A stretch of DNA of 34,296 nucleotides, from NCBI GenBank assembly GCA_027060825.1, contig JALSWC010000222.1, forward strand, positions 1-34,296, written 5' to 3'. A program made the position numbers and the translations under genes. The first letter of the stretch is position 1. The number at the start of each line of letters is the position of its first letter. The notes under the pieces were generated by a model that made no database searches, was not told the origin of the DNA, and saw only the letters and a list, made by a program, of their open reading frames with translations. The DNA is from Sulfurimonas sp. (GTDB taxonomy: Bacteria; Campylobacterota; Campylobacteria; Campylobacterales; Sulfurimonadaceae). This document shows positions 1 to 7,966 of this stretch, in pieces.

Positions 1-207
1 TTTGCATAAAGTTTTCATCACGCTCTACTTCAACTATCATAGGGCGTGAATGTTTATACTCTTGTGAAACTTTTGAAGAACTCACACCAACATCCAAATC
101 TGCCACATAGCTAATAACACGCCCAAAAAGCAAAGAGTAGCGTCTTTCAAAAAGTGCTTGAAGCCCAATATAACGCTCTTTTACAAGTGTCACTATTTTA
201 CGACGGT
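1..207 (-). pseudogene. Truncated duplicate of an internal mutS7 segment
   Basis: This stretch matches 5271-5477 inside the intact mutS gene, in the same orientation, with 7 mismatches in 207 positions (19, 112, 128, 146, 165, 173, 175) and no gaps. It corresponds to MutS residues about 569-638. Similarity stops abruptly after position 207. Just upstream on the minus strand the matching frame meets a stop codon (TAG read near 224-226) with no start in between, so the 5' part of the gene is missing. The frame stays open to the window edge, so the copy probably continues leftwards. Of six altered codons, four change the residue (Asn to Asp, Gly to Ser, Arg to Gly, Cys to Arg) and two are silent, which fits relaxed selection. 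It forms the left flank of the restriction island. It could instead be the edge of a second mutS paralogue. Confidence 0.85.
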
Positions 208-297
208 ACTTAGGTTTGGTGTACTAGTATATTCAACTTAATCACCTACTTAAAAATTTATTTTTCTTGATTAACCTAATATTTTTAATTATTTGGA

Positions 298-303
298 TAT
301 TAT
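298..303 (+). promoter_or_regulatory. Candidate -10 box for the SIR2/restriction operon
   Basis: TATTAT lies 29 bases before the SIR2 start codon, in a very AT-rich leader (208-332) that holds no gene. No convincing -35 box sits at the usual distance, which is common for Campylobacterota housekeeping promoters. A weak ribosome binding site (AAGAG, 323-327) precedes the ATG at 333. The whole leader is AT-rich, so chance matches are likely. Confidence 0.3.
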
Positions 304-332
304 AGTGATAAGAAATTAAAGTAAGAGTAATA

Positions 333-1817
333 ATGAAAATAAAAGAATTTATTTCAAGTTATAAGAATCATCCTGTTTTATTCATCGGTACTGGAATTAG
401 TTTAAGATATTTAAAAAATTCATATACTTGGGATGGATTACTTAAAAAAATCGCATTTGAATTAACAAATAATAAAGAGTTCTATTTGGATTTAAAGTCT
501 AAATGTTATAAAAATGATTCATATCAATATGAAAAAATAGCTACTTTATTAGAAGAAGAATTTAATACTTTATTAAGTCAAGATAGAAATGGTAAATTTA
601 AAGAAACCAATGATATTTTTTATGAAAATATGAAGAAAGACAATTATTTAAGTAGATTTAAAATTTATATATCTCACTTACTATCTAATTTAGAATATAA
701 AGATAATATGCAAGATGAAATTATTGAATTAAAAAAAATTAGAAAAAATATCAGTTCTATAATTACGACTAATTATGATCAGTTTATAGAAGAAATATTT
801 AATTTTAATCCCTTAATTGGTAATGATATATTACTTAGTAATCCTTATGGTTCAGTTTACAAAATTCATGGTTGTATTTCAAAACAAAAGCACATTATAT
901 TTACAGAAAATGATTATAAATTATTTTCAGAAAAATATGAATTAATAAGAGCACAGCTCTTGTCATTGTTTATTCATAATCCAATTATTTTTATGGGTTA
1001 TAGCATTAGTGATAGAAATATTAAAGATATTCTAAAAACGGTCTTCACTTATATTGAACCTAACTCAGAACAAGCTGAAAAGATAAGAAATAACTTCTTA
1101 TTAGTAGAATATGAAGAAAATTCAGTCTCTAACGAAATCGTTGAACACGATATTGATTTAGAAGGATTTTCAACAATAAGAATTAATAAACTAAAAACCG
1201 ATAATTTCATTCCAATATATACAGCTTTATCAAATTTACATTTATCAGTTTCAGCTATGGATATAAGAAAAGTACAAGATATAGTAAAAGAAATTTATAG
1301 TGGTGGAGAAATCAAAGTAAGTATTACTGATAACTTAGAGGAAGTAAATAATGATGAAAAAATATTAGCTATTGGTTCAGTACATACAATTAGATATGAA
1401 TATCAAAATAAAAGTGAGATGATTTCAAATTACTTTCAGATTATAGATGAATCAAATTCTCAAGTGTTAAATCTCATCGACAAATATTCGATACAAAAAC
1501 AACAATTTTTTCCTGTTTATGGATTTTCAAAGATTAATGAAAATATTCAATGCATCGATAAATTAAAAAAACAGCAAAAAGATAAAATAACATCTATCAA
1601 TAAATCAAAATACAAAAATGAACATATTTCTATTGAATCTATTTTAAATGATATAAATATAGCTAACAGCAATAAAAATAGTACAATAATTTGGTCTATA
1701 CTGAAAAAACAAATTAATTTAGAAGAATTAGAGAAATATTTAAGAGATTTTGGCGATAAAAAAAGTACAGAATATCGTAAACTATTAGTTACTTTTGATT
1801 ATCAGAAATATAAATAA
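333..1817 (+). CDS. SIR2-domain protein, putative NAD+-consuming defence effector
   Basis: 494 residues. The N-terminal half (about 12-235) carries SIR2-like fold signatures: GTG at 19-21 after a hydrophobic strand, TTNYD at 145-149, KIHG at 177-180 and GYSISD at 222-227. By analogy with defence SIR2 proteins such as ThsA and DSR, Asn147 and His179 would be the catalytic pair that hydrolyses NAD+. The C-terminal half (about 240-494) is Lys/Asn/Ile-rich and matches no domain I recognise; it may sense the trigger or mediate oligomerisation. There is no signal peptide or membrane segment, so it should act in the cytoplasm. It is the first gene of a three-gene operon, 13 bases ahead of the endonuclease gene. 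The region is strongly AT-rich (10 G/C in 721-780 against 22 in 5941-6000 of mutS), which suggests horizontal transfer. NADase activity is inferred; a deacylase or purely structural role is less likely. Confidence 0.8.
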   Translation: MKIKEFISSYKNHPVLFIGTGISLRYLKNSYTWDGLLKKIAFELTNNKEFYLDLKSKCYKNDSYQYEKIATLLEEEFNTLLSQDRNGKFKETNDIFYENMKKDNYLSRFKIYISHLLSNLEYKDNMQDEIIELKKIRKNISSIITTNYDQFIEEIFNFNPLIGNDILLSNPYGSVYKIHGCISKQKHIIFTENDYKLFSEKYELIRAQLLSLFIHNPIIFMGYSISDRNIKDILKTVFTYIEPNSEQAEKIRNNFLLVEYEENSVSNEIVEHDIDLEGFSTIRINKLKTDNFIPIYTALSNLHLSVSAMDIRKVQDIVKEIYSGGEIKVSITDNLEEVNNDEKILAIGSVHTIRYEYQNKSEMISNYFQIIDESNSQVLNLIDKYSIQKQQFFPVYGFSKINENIQCIDKLKKQQKDKITSINKSKYKNEHISIESILNDINIANSNKNSTIIWSILKKQINLEELEKYLRDFGDKKSTEYRKLLVTFDYQKYK

Positions 1818-1830
1818 AGGTTAAATATAA

Positions 1831-2940
1831 ATGGTATATAAAAAATTACTTATATCAATTTATGATGAAGCAAAAGAAAAGAAAAACTATTCAAAAAAAC
1901 TAAATAAAGAAATTTTAGAAAACATTGAAATAATATCAACTAAATGCTTTAATCAAAAAGGTGTTTATACGGTTTTAGTAACTTTGTCAATTTATAAAAT
2001 AAAACATCCTGAACAAGATATAAGAATACACCAAGCTCAACTAGAAAATGGTTTTTCTGGTAGAAGTATGGATACACACCATATTACACCAACTTTAAAA
2101 GAGATAGACTTACCCTCTATGGCAGAAAGTGGTTGGCTTACTCGCTCATTAGAACAACCTTTTCCTTATACATTAGATTATAATGGCAAAATAAGTGATA
2201 AAAAAGTAAAAAAAGCATTTTTAGAACTTATCAATGAAATTCAAGTTAATAATATCAATCCTAAATTTGTTCTAGTGGAACTTTTTAAACAAGTAATTAA
2301 AATACAAGAAAAAAATAAAATTGAAATTCAACCATTAGAAAATCCTGATAAATTAACAATATCCAAAATTATAAACTTATTGGATAAACAATTTTCATTT
2401 GACTATAAAACTTCCTATGGTTCAAAATTACCAGTTTTAGCTTTTTATTCTATCTATAAAATTATCATAAATGAAATATCAAGATACAATAATTGTACTT
2501 TAAAACCATTAGGTAGTCATACAGCAAGTGATAGAACATCAAAAAGTGCTGGAGATATTGAAATATTTAATAATAATGAATTATTTGAAGCTATAGAGAT
2601 AAAATTAGATAAGCCAATCGATGCAAATATACTAAGAATAGCTAAAGAAAAAATAATTAAATACAATCCTAAAAGATATTATATTTTATCATACTATGAA
2701 ATTAAAAAAGAAGACGAAGAAGAAATTAATAAAATAATTCAAGAAGTAAAAGAAGAACATGGTTGCCAAATAATTGTAAATGGAATTATGGCAACATTAA
2801 AATATTATATGAGATTAATAAGTAATTTAGAAGTCTTTTACAATTCATATTCTGAATTAATAAATATTGATGCTGAATTAAAAGCTATACATACACAAAA
2901 ATGGAATGAATTAACTGAGGAGTTAAATCATGAGCTATAA
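1831..2940 (+). CDS. Type II restriction endonuclease, SacI-like family
   Basis: 369 residues. A PD-(D/E)xK nuclease core is visible as Asp242 in GDIE followed by Glu256-x-Lys258 in EIK, the usual metal-binding and catalytic layout of restriction enzymes. The segments SGRSMDTHHITP (76-87) and MAESGWLTRSLEQPFPY (97-113) resemble, from memory, the conserved N-terminal block of SacI-type endonucleases. The family assignment is therefore probable, not certain, and the recognition site cannot be read from the sequence. It would cut unmethylated DNA in the cytoplasm. An AAAGG ribosome site (1816-1820) precedes the start, and the gene overlaps the methyltransferase gene by 11 bases, so the two products are likely translationally coupled. 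Base composition is as AT-rich as the SIR2 gene and unlike mutS. Confidence 0.7.
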   Translation: MVYKKLLISIYDEAKEKKNYSKKLNKEILENIEIISTKCFNQKGVYTVLVTLSIYKIKHPEQDIRIHQAQLENGFSGRSMDTHHITPTLKEIDLPSMAESGWLTRSLEQPFPYTLDYNGKISDKKVKKAFLELINEIQVNNINPKFVLVELFKQVIKIQEKNKIEIQPLENPDKLTISKIINLLDKQFSFDYKTSYGSKLPVLAFYSIYKIIINEISRYNNCTLKPLGSHTASDRTSKSAGDIEIFNNNELFEAIEIKLDKPIDANILRIAKEKIIKYNPKRYYILSYYEIKKEDEEEINKIIQEVKEEHGCQIIVNGIMATLKYYMRLISNLEVFYNSYSELINIDAELKAIHTQKWNELTEELNHEL

Positions 2941-3994
2941 GTTTATTGATTTATTCGCAGGAATTGGTGGATTTAGAACGGGTTTTGAAAAGAATGGATG
3001 TAGTTGTGTATTTAGTTCAGAAATTGATGAACATGCAGGCAAGATGTATGAAGCTAATTATAATGAAACAGTATTTAAAGATATAACTAAAATAGATGAG
3101 AAAAAAATACCAAATCATGATGTCTTATTGGCAGGTTTTCCATGTCAGCCATTTAGTATTGCAGGAGAGAAAAAAGGCTTTAATGATACTAGAGGAACTC
3201 TGTTTTTTGAAATTGAACGAATATTAAAAGAAAAGAAGCCAAAGGCTATTGTTTTAGAAAATGTTAAACATTTTAAAAGTCATGATAATGGAAATACACT
3301 AAAAGTTATTTTAAATGCTCTCAATAAATTAGGATATACAACTCATTGGAAAGTACTTAATGCTAAAGACTTTGGTGTGCCACAAAATAGAGAAAGAACA
3401 ATTATAATAGGCTCTTTAAATGGGATTAAATTTGATTTTAATAGCTTAAATACAAAAAAAACAATCTGTATTAAGGATATTTTAGAAGAAGATAATGGAC
3501 AAATAGAATACTTAGATGAAAATGAATATACACTTATTGAGAATCCAAAAAGACAACCATCTGGACTTATATTTGTAGGTTATAGAAATAAAAATATAAG
3601 AACAAAAGGTACAAGACCTGATACAATACACTTATCAAGAGTTCATAAGCAACCAAATAGGATATATTCATCTGAAGGAACACATCCAACATTATCATCA
3701 CAAGAATCAGCTGGAAGATATTTTGTGTATCACAATGGAAGAGTAAGAAAATTGACCTTAAAAGAGTGCTATAGACTTATGGGATTTGATGACAATTTTA
3801 AATTACTTGGTTCAAAAGCAAAACTTTATAACAGAATTGGAAACTCAATTGTTATTCCTATGGTAGAAGAAATAGCAAAACAAGTAAAAGTTCAAATATT
3901 AGATAAAACGAATGAAAGAGTTAAATCTAAAAATCCTGTTCAACAGATATCGTTATTTGATTTTATAGATCAAAAAGATAAACTTACTGGCTAA
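2930..3994 (+). CDS. DNA C5-cytosine methyltransferase of the restriction operon
   Basis: 354 residues with the canonical m5C methyltransferase motif order: motif I FIDLFAGIGGF (5-15) for S-adenosylmethionine, motif IV with the PCQ nucleophile Cys72, motif VI ENV (110-112), motif VIII PQNRERT (151-157), a target recognition region about 175-265, motif IX around RKLTLKECYRLMGF (273-286) and motif X around NRIGNSIVIP (301-310). It should methylate the host copies of the partner endonuclease's site. The start overlaps the endonuclease gene by 11 bases and is preceded by a good GAGGAG ribosome site (2917-2922), so the ATG at 2930 is well supported. The gene comes last in the operon and no controller (C) gene is present. 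The C-terminus may have been shortened by a single-base frameshift; see the entry at 3984. Confidence 0.95.
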   Translation: MSYKFIDLFAGIGGFRTGFEKNGCSCVFSSEIDEHAGKMYEANYNETVFKDITKIDEKKIPNHDVLLAGFPCQPFSIAGEKKGFNDTRGTLFFEIERILKEKKPKAIVLENVKHFKSHDNGNTLKVILNALNKLGYTTHWKVLNAKDFGVPQNRERTIIIGSLNGIKFDFNSLNTKKTICIKDILEEDNGQIEYLDENEYTLIENPKRQPSGLIFVGYRNKNIRTKGTRPDTIHLSRVHKQPNRIYSSEGTHPTLSSQESAGRYFVYHNGRVRKLTLKECYRLMGFDDNFKLLGSKAKLYNRIGNSIVIPMVEEIAKQVKVQILDKTNERVKSKNPVQQISLFDFIDQKDKLTG

Positions 3995-4040
3995 AGAAGT
4001 TGAAACTTTAAAAAAGAGTTTAAAAGCTAAAAGCAAGTAA
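3984..4040 (+). other. Out-of-frame coding-like tail after the methyltransferase
   Basis: Shifting frame by one base near codon 352 of the methyltransferase gives 18 further codons reading LLAKEVETLKKSLKAKSK and then a stop at 4038-4040. The peptide is amphipathic, helix-forming and ends in a Lys-rich tail, unlike random AT-rich translation. The likely ancestral end was therefore ...QKDK followed by this tail (about 369 residues), with a one-base insertion now ending the protein at 354. All catalytic motifs are upstream, so activity should survive. A base-calling error or chance are the alternatives. Confidence 0.45.
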
Positions 4041-4137
4041 AAAACATTAGGTAAATCCCACCCCAAAAAATAAAGTAATGGTTTCAGATTTATAAGCTTC
4101 AATGATACTGATATAATTTTAAACACTCTCCGAAACT

Positions 4138-7100
4138 TTACCAATCATCCAAGACGAAGCCTTTTGGCTCGTCTTCTTCAACTTTTTTTACTTTCACATT
4201 CTCATTTATTTCAGGCTCTTGCACCTTTTTTGGTTCCACTTTTTGCATCTGTTCTTCAAACTGTAACTCAAGCCCTTTACTTGTCATTATAAAACCATTT
4301 ACATGGAGTTTTCCATCGTGAATTTGATTGTGATGTTCTTTACAGAGTGGCACAAGATTATGTTTGTTATCTTTATGAAAATGCCCTATAAAGCCAGCCT
4401 TATCTGCAAGTGATTTTTGAGATATGTGATGTACATCTTCAGCAACTGCTCCACAGATAATACACTTCGTCACATACAGCTCTTTATTGTATTTTGATTT
4501 TTTCTTCTTTACTAAAAGTTCAAGCTCATCATAATCATTTGCAAGGCGTTTTCTAATTGTATTTGCATTCTCTAAAAATTCACTATCCATATGGAGTGAT
4601 TTTGCAAATTCAAGCCCATAGATGCTACTTCCACTTCCATGTTGAAGGAGACGATTAAATATCAGTTTATCGCTCACCTCATCATACTCAACACTCAAAT
4701 GTAAATTCACTACATTAACAAGTTCTCTAATCTCTTCCATAGTAGAGAGCTGATGCAGATGCGTTGCAAAGAGAAAGAGAGCGCGTATTTTTGCAAGTTT
4801 GCCAATAGCAGAAGCGACTATTGCTACTCCAGAAAGTGTTTCTGTACCGTGGCTTATCTCATCACCTAGAACCAAAGAACGAGCCGTTGCACGGTTAAAT
4901 ATATTTTTTAGTTCAAGCATCTCAACAGCAAAAGTTGAAAGCCCTTTTGCAAGATTGTCTTTTGAGACAATACGAGTAAATATGGAGTCAAATAAACTAA
5001 ACTTCATCACAGAAGCAGAAACAAAAAAACCAGATTGTGCCATAAGTACAGCAATACCAATACTCTTCATCAATGAAGATTTACCACTTGAGTTTATTCC
5101 ATATAAAAGTACACCATTTATTTCATGTCCATCATGAACATTTACATCAAGCATAACACTCTTTGGATGAGGCAGGTCAAGATAATCACGATTGCCCATC
5201 ACAATATCATTAGGAATATAAAGCCCTCCTCTCTCTTGCACCTCTATAAGTGGATGGCGTAATTGCATTATTTGCATAAAGTTTTCATTACGCTCTACTT
5301 CAACTATCATAGGGCGTGAATGTTTATACTCTTGTGAAACTTTTGAAGAACTCACACCAACATCCAAATCTGCCACATAGCCAATAACACGCCCAAACAG
5401 CAAAGAGTAGCGTCTCTCAAAAAGTGCTTGAAGCCTAATATAGCACTCTTTTACAAGTGTCACTATTTTACGACGGTTTTTCATAATGTTATCGGAGAGT
5501 TTGTCAGTAAACGCAGAAGTTATTTTGACATTATTTGTTAATTTTTTGACACTAAACTCTGCAAAATATTCACTTTTTTTAAATGCACTCTCAATAAGAG
5601 AAAAACGGTTTTTACTAATAGAGATATAATAGCCCTCTTTTTCTAAAAGTCCCAGAGTAACTACTTTTGTACTACTTGCTACATTTGCTTCATGCAATAG
5701 CTCTTCTATTTTTCTTATTATATCTTCAAAAGCTACCAACATGACACTATTCTCTTTTACAAGTGTATCAATAACTTCATCTACACCATTCATTAAGAAA
5801 TTTTCATCAACCGTTGCATTTGTAAAACGGCGTGAAATATCCAAATCTATTGTTTTAGCAATATCACGCAAAAACTCCTCTACCTCACTCTCATGAAAAG
5901 GTGCTTTTTGAATCTTATACTTTTTAACATACTGCATCAACTCTTTAATACTTAGCATCGAGTCATACATATAATTCATCTCAAATGGATGAAGCCGTCC
6001 AAGATTAAGCCTGCGAGCCAAACGCTCCAAGTCATAGACCCCTCGCATCATCTCATCAAGATAACGCACATGAGAAGAGACTCTTTCTATAAGATTATAT
6101 CTTCGCTCAAGCTCCTCTGTCTCCATAATAGGATTTAAAAGACGCTCTTTTAGTAGTCTTCTTCCTATTGCTGTGGAGCTTTTATCAAGCATCTTTAGCA
6201 GTGTAAACTCTTTTTTATCTTTTGAGATGATACCCATCTGCTCAAGGGCATTATTGCCAAGATACATAAAACGACGATTATCTATGATTTTCGGCATTGC
6301 CATCTTTTGAATAATGTGATAATCATGCTCTATAACAAAGTTAATGAGAATTGCTAAAGATTCGGTTATCATCGGTGAGCGTTCGAGATCCAAATGCTCT
6401 ATGGATGAGAGTAACGACTGTATTTGATAAACTTCTTTAAAGAGTTCATTTTGAAAGTCGATTTTTACGCGTTTGTTATTAACTGAGTAATGATAGTGTT
6501 CGGAAATTTCCAAATACTGCATCACATGGCGTTGTTCCTCAATGCCAGCCAAAAAAGTAACAACAACCTCACTTGTTCTATAAACATTTAAAAGATTAAA
6601 AACCTCATCAAGTGCATAAGAGGGGTCTTCACTTGTTCCATGCGTCTCATAAAGCCAAGTTTTTCCTGTCGTAACATCAATGGCAGAGTACCCAACTATA
6701 TAAATATCACGGAATTTATCAATTAAAAGTGACACAATATAATTGTCATCATTATCTATAATATGGTCGAAATTTGTACCAGGAGAGATTATTTGTGCAA
6801 TATAACGGCTTATTTTTGGAGGAGTGCCTTTTTGTTTGACAACAATAACAGTATATTTTTGTTCACCAATAAGACGGCTTAAGTATCTCTCAAAAGAGAC
6901 AGCAGGAACACCTGCAAGGAGAGGATTTTTTTCTGAATTTTCAACTATTCTTTTATTTTTTTTTGTAAGCTGAATATTAAGTAGTTCTGCTATCTCTTTT
7001 GCTTTACCAATACATTCTTCATCATTATTGACTTCATAGACTTCAAAAAAGGTACCAATTTCCATAAAGACTACAGTATCTTTGCCATATTTCTCTTCAA

Positions 7101-7182
7101 AATGACGCTGTAAATCAAAGTAAGCCTGTGTAAGAAGTTTCTCTTTACTATTGAGTATTTTCTCTATTTCTGATGATAACAT
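4138..7182 (-). CDS. MutS7-type mismatch repair protein with C-terminal HNH nuclease
   Basis: 1014 residues. The N-terminal mismatch-binding domain has GTFFEVYE (43-50), where Phe45-x-Glu47 matches the Phe-x-Glu wedge of MutS. The core and clamp regions follow, then the ABC-type ATPase with Walker [10 protein letters not shown] (695-703) and Walker B LVLGDE (770-775). After the ATPase comes an HNH nuclease: CIIC (907-910), HH at 918-919, and the HNLVPLC..HH stretch (941-951) with His955. This ATPase-HNH layout is the MutS7 subfamily described from Campylobacterota, giant viruses and octocoral mitochondria, where recognition and nicking are thought to sit in one protein. Campylobacterota generally lack MutL and MutH. 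The HNH domain is complete at the motif level. The gene is 19 bases upstream of the ttcA-like gene's stop codon on the far side and likely co-transcribed with it. A duplicate of residues about 569-638 lies at 1-207. Confidence 0.93.
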   Translation of the reverse strand: MLSSEIEKILNSKEKLLTQAYFDLQRHFEEKYGKDTVVFMEIGTFFEVYEVNNDEECIGKAKEIAELLNIQLTKKNKRIVENSEKNPLLAGVPAVSFERYLSRLIGEQKYTVIVVKQKGTPPKISRYIAQIISPGTNFDHIIDNDDNYIVSLLIDKFRDIYIVGYSAIDVTTGKTWLYETHGTSEDPSYALDEVFNLLNVYRTSEVVVTFLAGIEEQRHVMQYLEISEHYHYSVNNKRVKIDFQNELFKEVYQIQSLLSSIEHLDLERSPMITESLAILINFVIEHDYHIIQKMAMPKIIDNRRFMYLGNNALEQMGIISKDKKEFTLLKMLDKSSTAIGRRLLKERLLNPIMETEELERRYNLIERVSSHVRYLDEMMRGVYDLERLARRLNLGRLHPFEMNYMYDSMLSIKELMQYVKKYKIQKAPFHESEVEEFLRDIAKTIDLDISRRFTNATVDENFLMNGVDEVIDTLVKENSVMLVAFEDIIRKIEELLHEANVASSTKVVTLGLLEKEGYYISISKNRFSLIESAFKKSEYFAEFSVKKLTNNVKITSAFTDKLSDNIMKNRRKIVTLVKECYIRLQALFERRYSLLFGRVIGYVADLDVGVSSSKVSQEYKHSRPMIVEVERNENFMQIMQLRHPLIEVQERGGLYIPNDIVMGNRDYLDLPHPKSVMLDVNVHDGHEINGVLLYGINSSGKSSLMKSIGIAVLMAQSGFFVSASVMKFSLFDSIFTRIVSKDNLAKGLSTFAVEMLELKNIFNRATARSLVLGDEISHGTETLSGVAIVASAIGKLAKIRALFLFATHLHQLSTMEEIRELVNVVNLHLSVEYDEVSDKLIFNRLLQHGSGSSIYGLEFAKSLHMDSEFLENANTIRKRLANDYDELELLVKKKKSKYNKELYVTKCIICGAVAEDVHHISQKSLADKAGFIGHFHKDNKHNLVPLCKEHHNQIHDGKLHVNGFIMTSKGLELQFEEQMQKVEPKKVQEPEINENVKVKKVEEDEPKGFVLDDW

Positions 7183-7201
7183 ACGACTCTTTTACTAATA
7201 A

Positions 7202-7966
7202 TTAAATATTCATTTTGAACTGCTCTTTATCAAAAAAGCTCTCTACTGAAATATTTTTAAATGCTGCATTTAGCGAAGTAAACAGTTGTGGAAACTCCTG
7301 CTCCATTTTAGCAAGCATCACTTTTGTGTCTGCTCTAGCGTGTGGCATTTTTACATCAAAACGCATAGCCGGACATGCTTCATCGCCTATAGCTTCAATA
7401 CCATTGTCTTGAACAAACGCAGTAAGTTGTCGCTCTCTCATCTGAATAAGTGGACGAATGACTATAAGCCCATTCTCTGCTCTATATTTTGGAGCTAAAC
7501 TTCGCATCTGTCCATTGTAGATAAAATTCATAAAAAAGCTCTCAGTTGCATCATCCATATGGTGTCCCAAGGCTACTTTATTGCAACCATGCTCTTTTGC
7601 TACAGAGTAGAGATACCCTCTTCGCATACGAGAAAAGAAACTACAGTATGATGAGTTTTTACGGATTTTATCTTTAGCTAATTCATAGGTCTTCGTTTCA
7701 TGTACTATATGGGGAATATCATGTTCTTTACAATGAGCAGAGAGTTTTTCAAAATTCTCACCCATACCATAGCTAATGGTTACTGCCAAAAATTCAAACT
7801 TAAAAGGAGCGCGTCTCTGTTGTTCTTTCATGGCATGAATCATAGTAAGTGAATCCTTACCACCACTCAAACCAACAAGAATTTTATCACCCTCTTGAAT
7901 AAGTTCAAACTCGGCATTTGTCTTGCCAAGTTTTGACATTATTTTTTTAGAAAGTTTTACTGCCAT
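7202..7966 (-). CDS. ttcA: TtcA-like PP-loop ATPase, putative tRNA thiolation enzyme
   Basis: 254 residues with the PP-loop SGGKDS at 34-39, which binds and adenylates with ATP. The RMRRG block at 113-117 and HHMDDA at 135-140 are typical of the TtcA/TtuA group, which thiolates tRNA (C32 in TtcA). TtcA normally has two CxxC motifs that hold an iron-sulfur cluster. Here the first reads CSFF with only Cys108, and the second region has Cys198 alone, so ligands expected at the second positions are missing. The enzyme may use a different cluster arrangement or a different sulfur route, and the TtcA name is by fold and neighbours. The start codon overlaps the stop of the nucleosidase gene by one base (TAATG), which points to coupled translation. 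Confidence 0.75.
   Translation of the reverse strand: MAVKLSKKIMSKLGKTNAEFELIQEGDKILVGLSGGKDSLTMIHAMKEQQRRAPFKFEFLAVTISYGMGENFEKLSAHCKEHDIPHIVHETKTYELAKDKIRKNSSYCSFFSRMRRGYLYSVAKEHGCNKVALGHHMDDATESFFMNFIYNGQMRSLAPKYRAENGLIVIRPLIQMRERQLTAFVQDNGIEAIGDEACPAMRFDVKMPHARADTKVMLAKMEQEFPQLFTSLNAAFKNISVESFFDKEQFKMNI

Noticed and set aside
1-4137. Insertion sequence, integrase or tRNA attachment site for the island
   Set aside because: No transposase or integrase motif, terminal inverted repeat or tRNA gene could be found in or next to the island within the window.
4002-4140. 9-base direct repeat GAAACTTTA at 4002-4010 and 4132-4140 as a target-site duplication
   Set aside because: It does not flank a complete element, lies in AT-rich DNA, and the second copy overlaps the mutS stop codon; chance is the simplest reading.
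3953-4144. Minus-strand open frame across the island's right end
   Set aside because: It overlaps the methyltransferase end and the mutS stop, and its hydrophobic, Phe/Leu-rich translation is what AT-rich DNA gives by chance.
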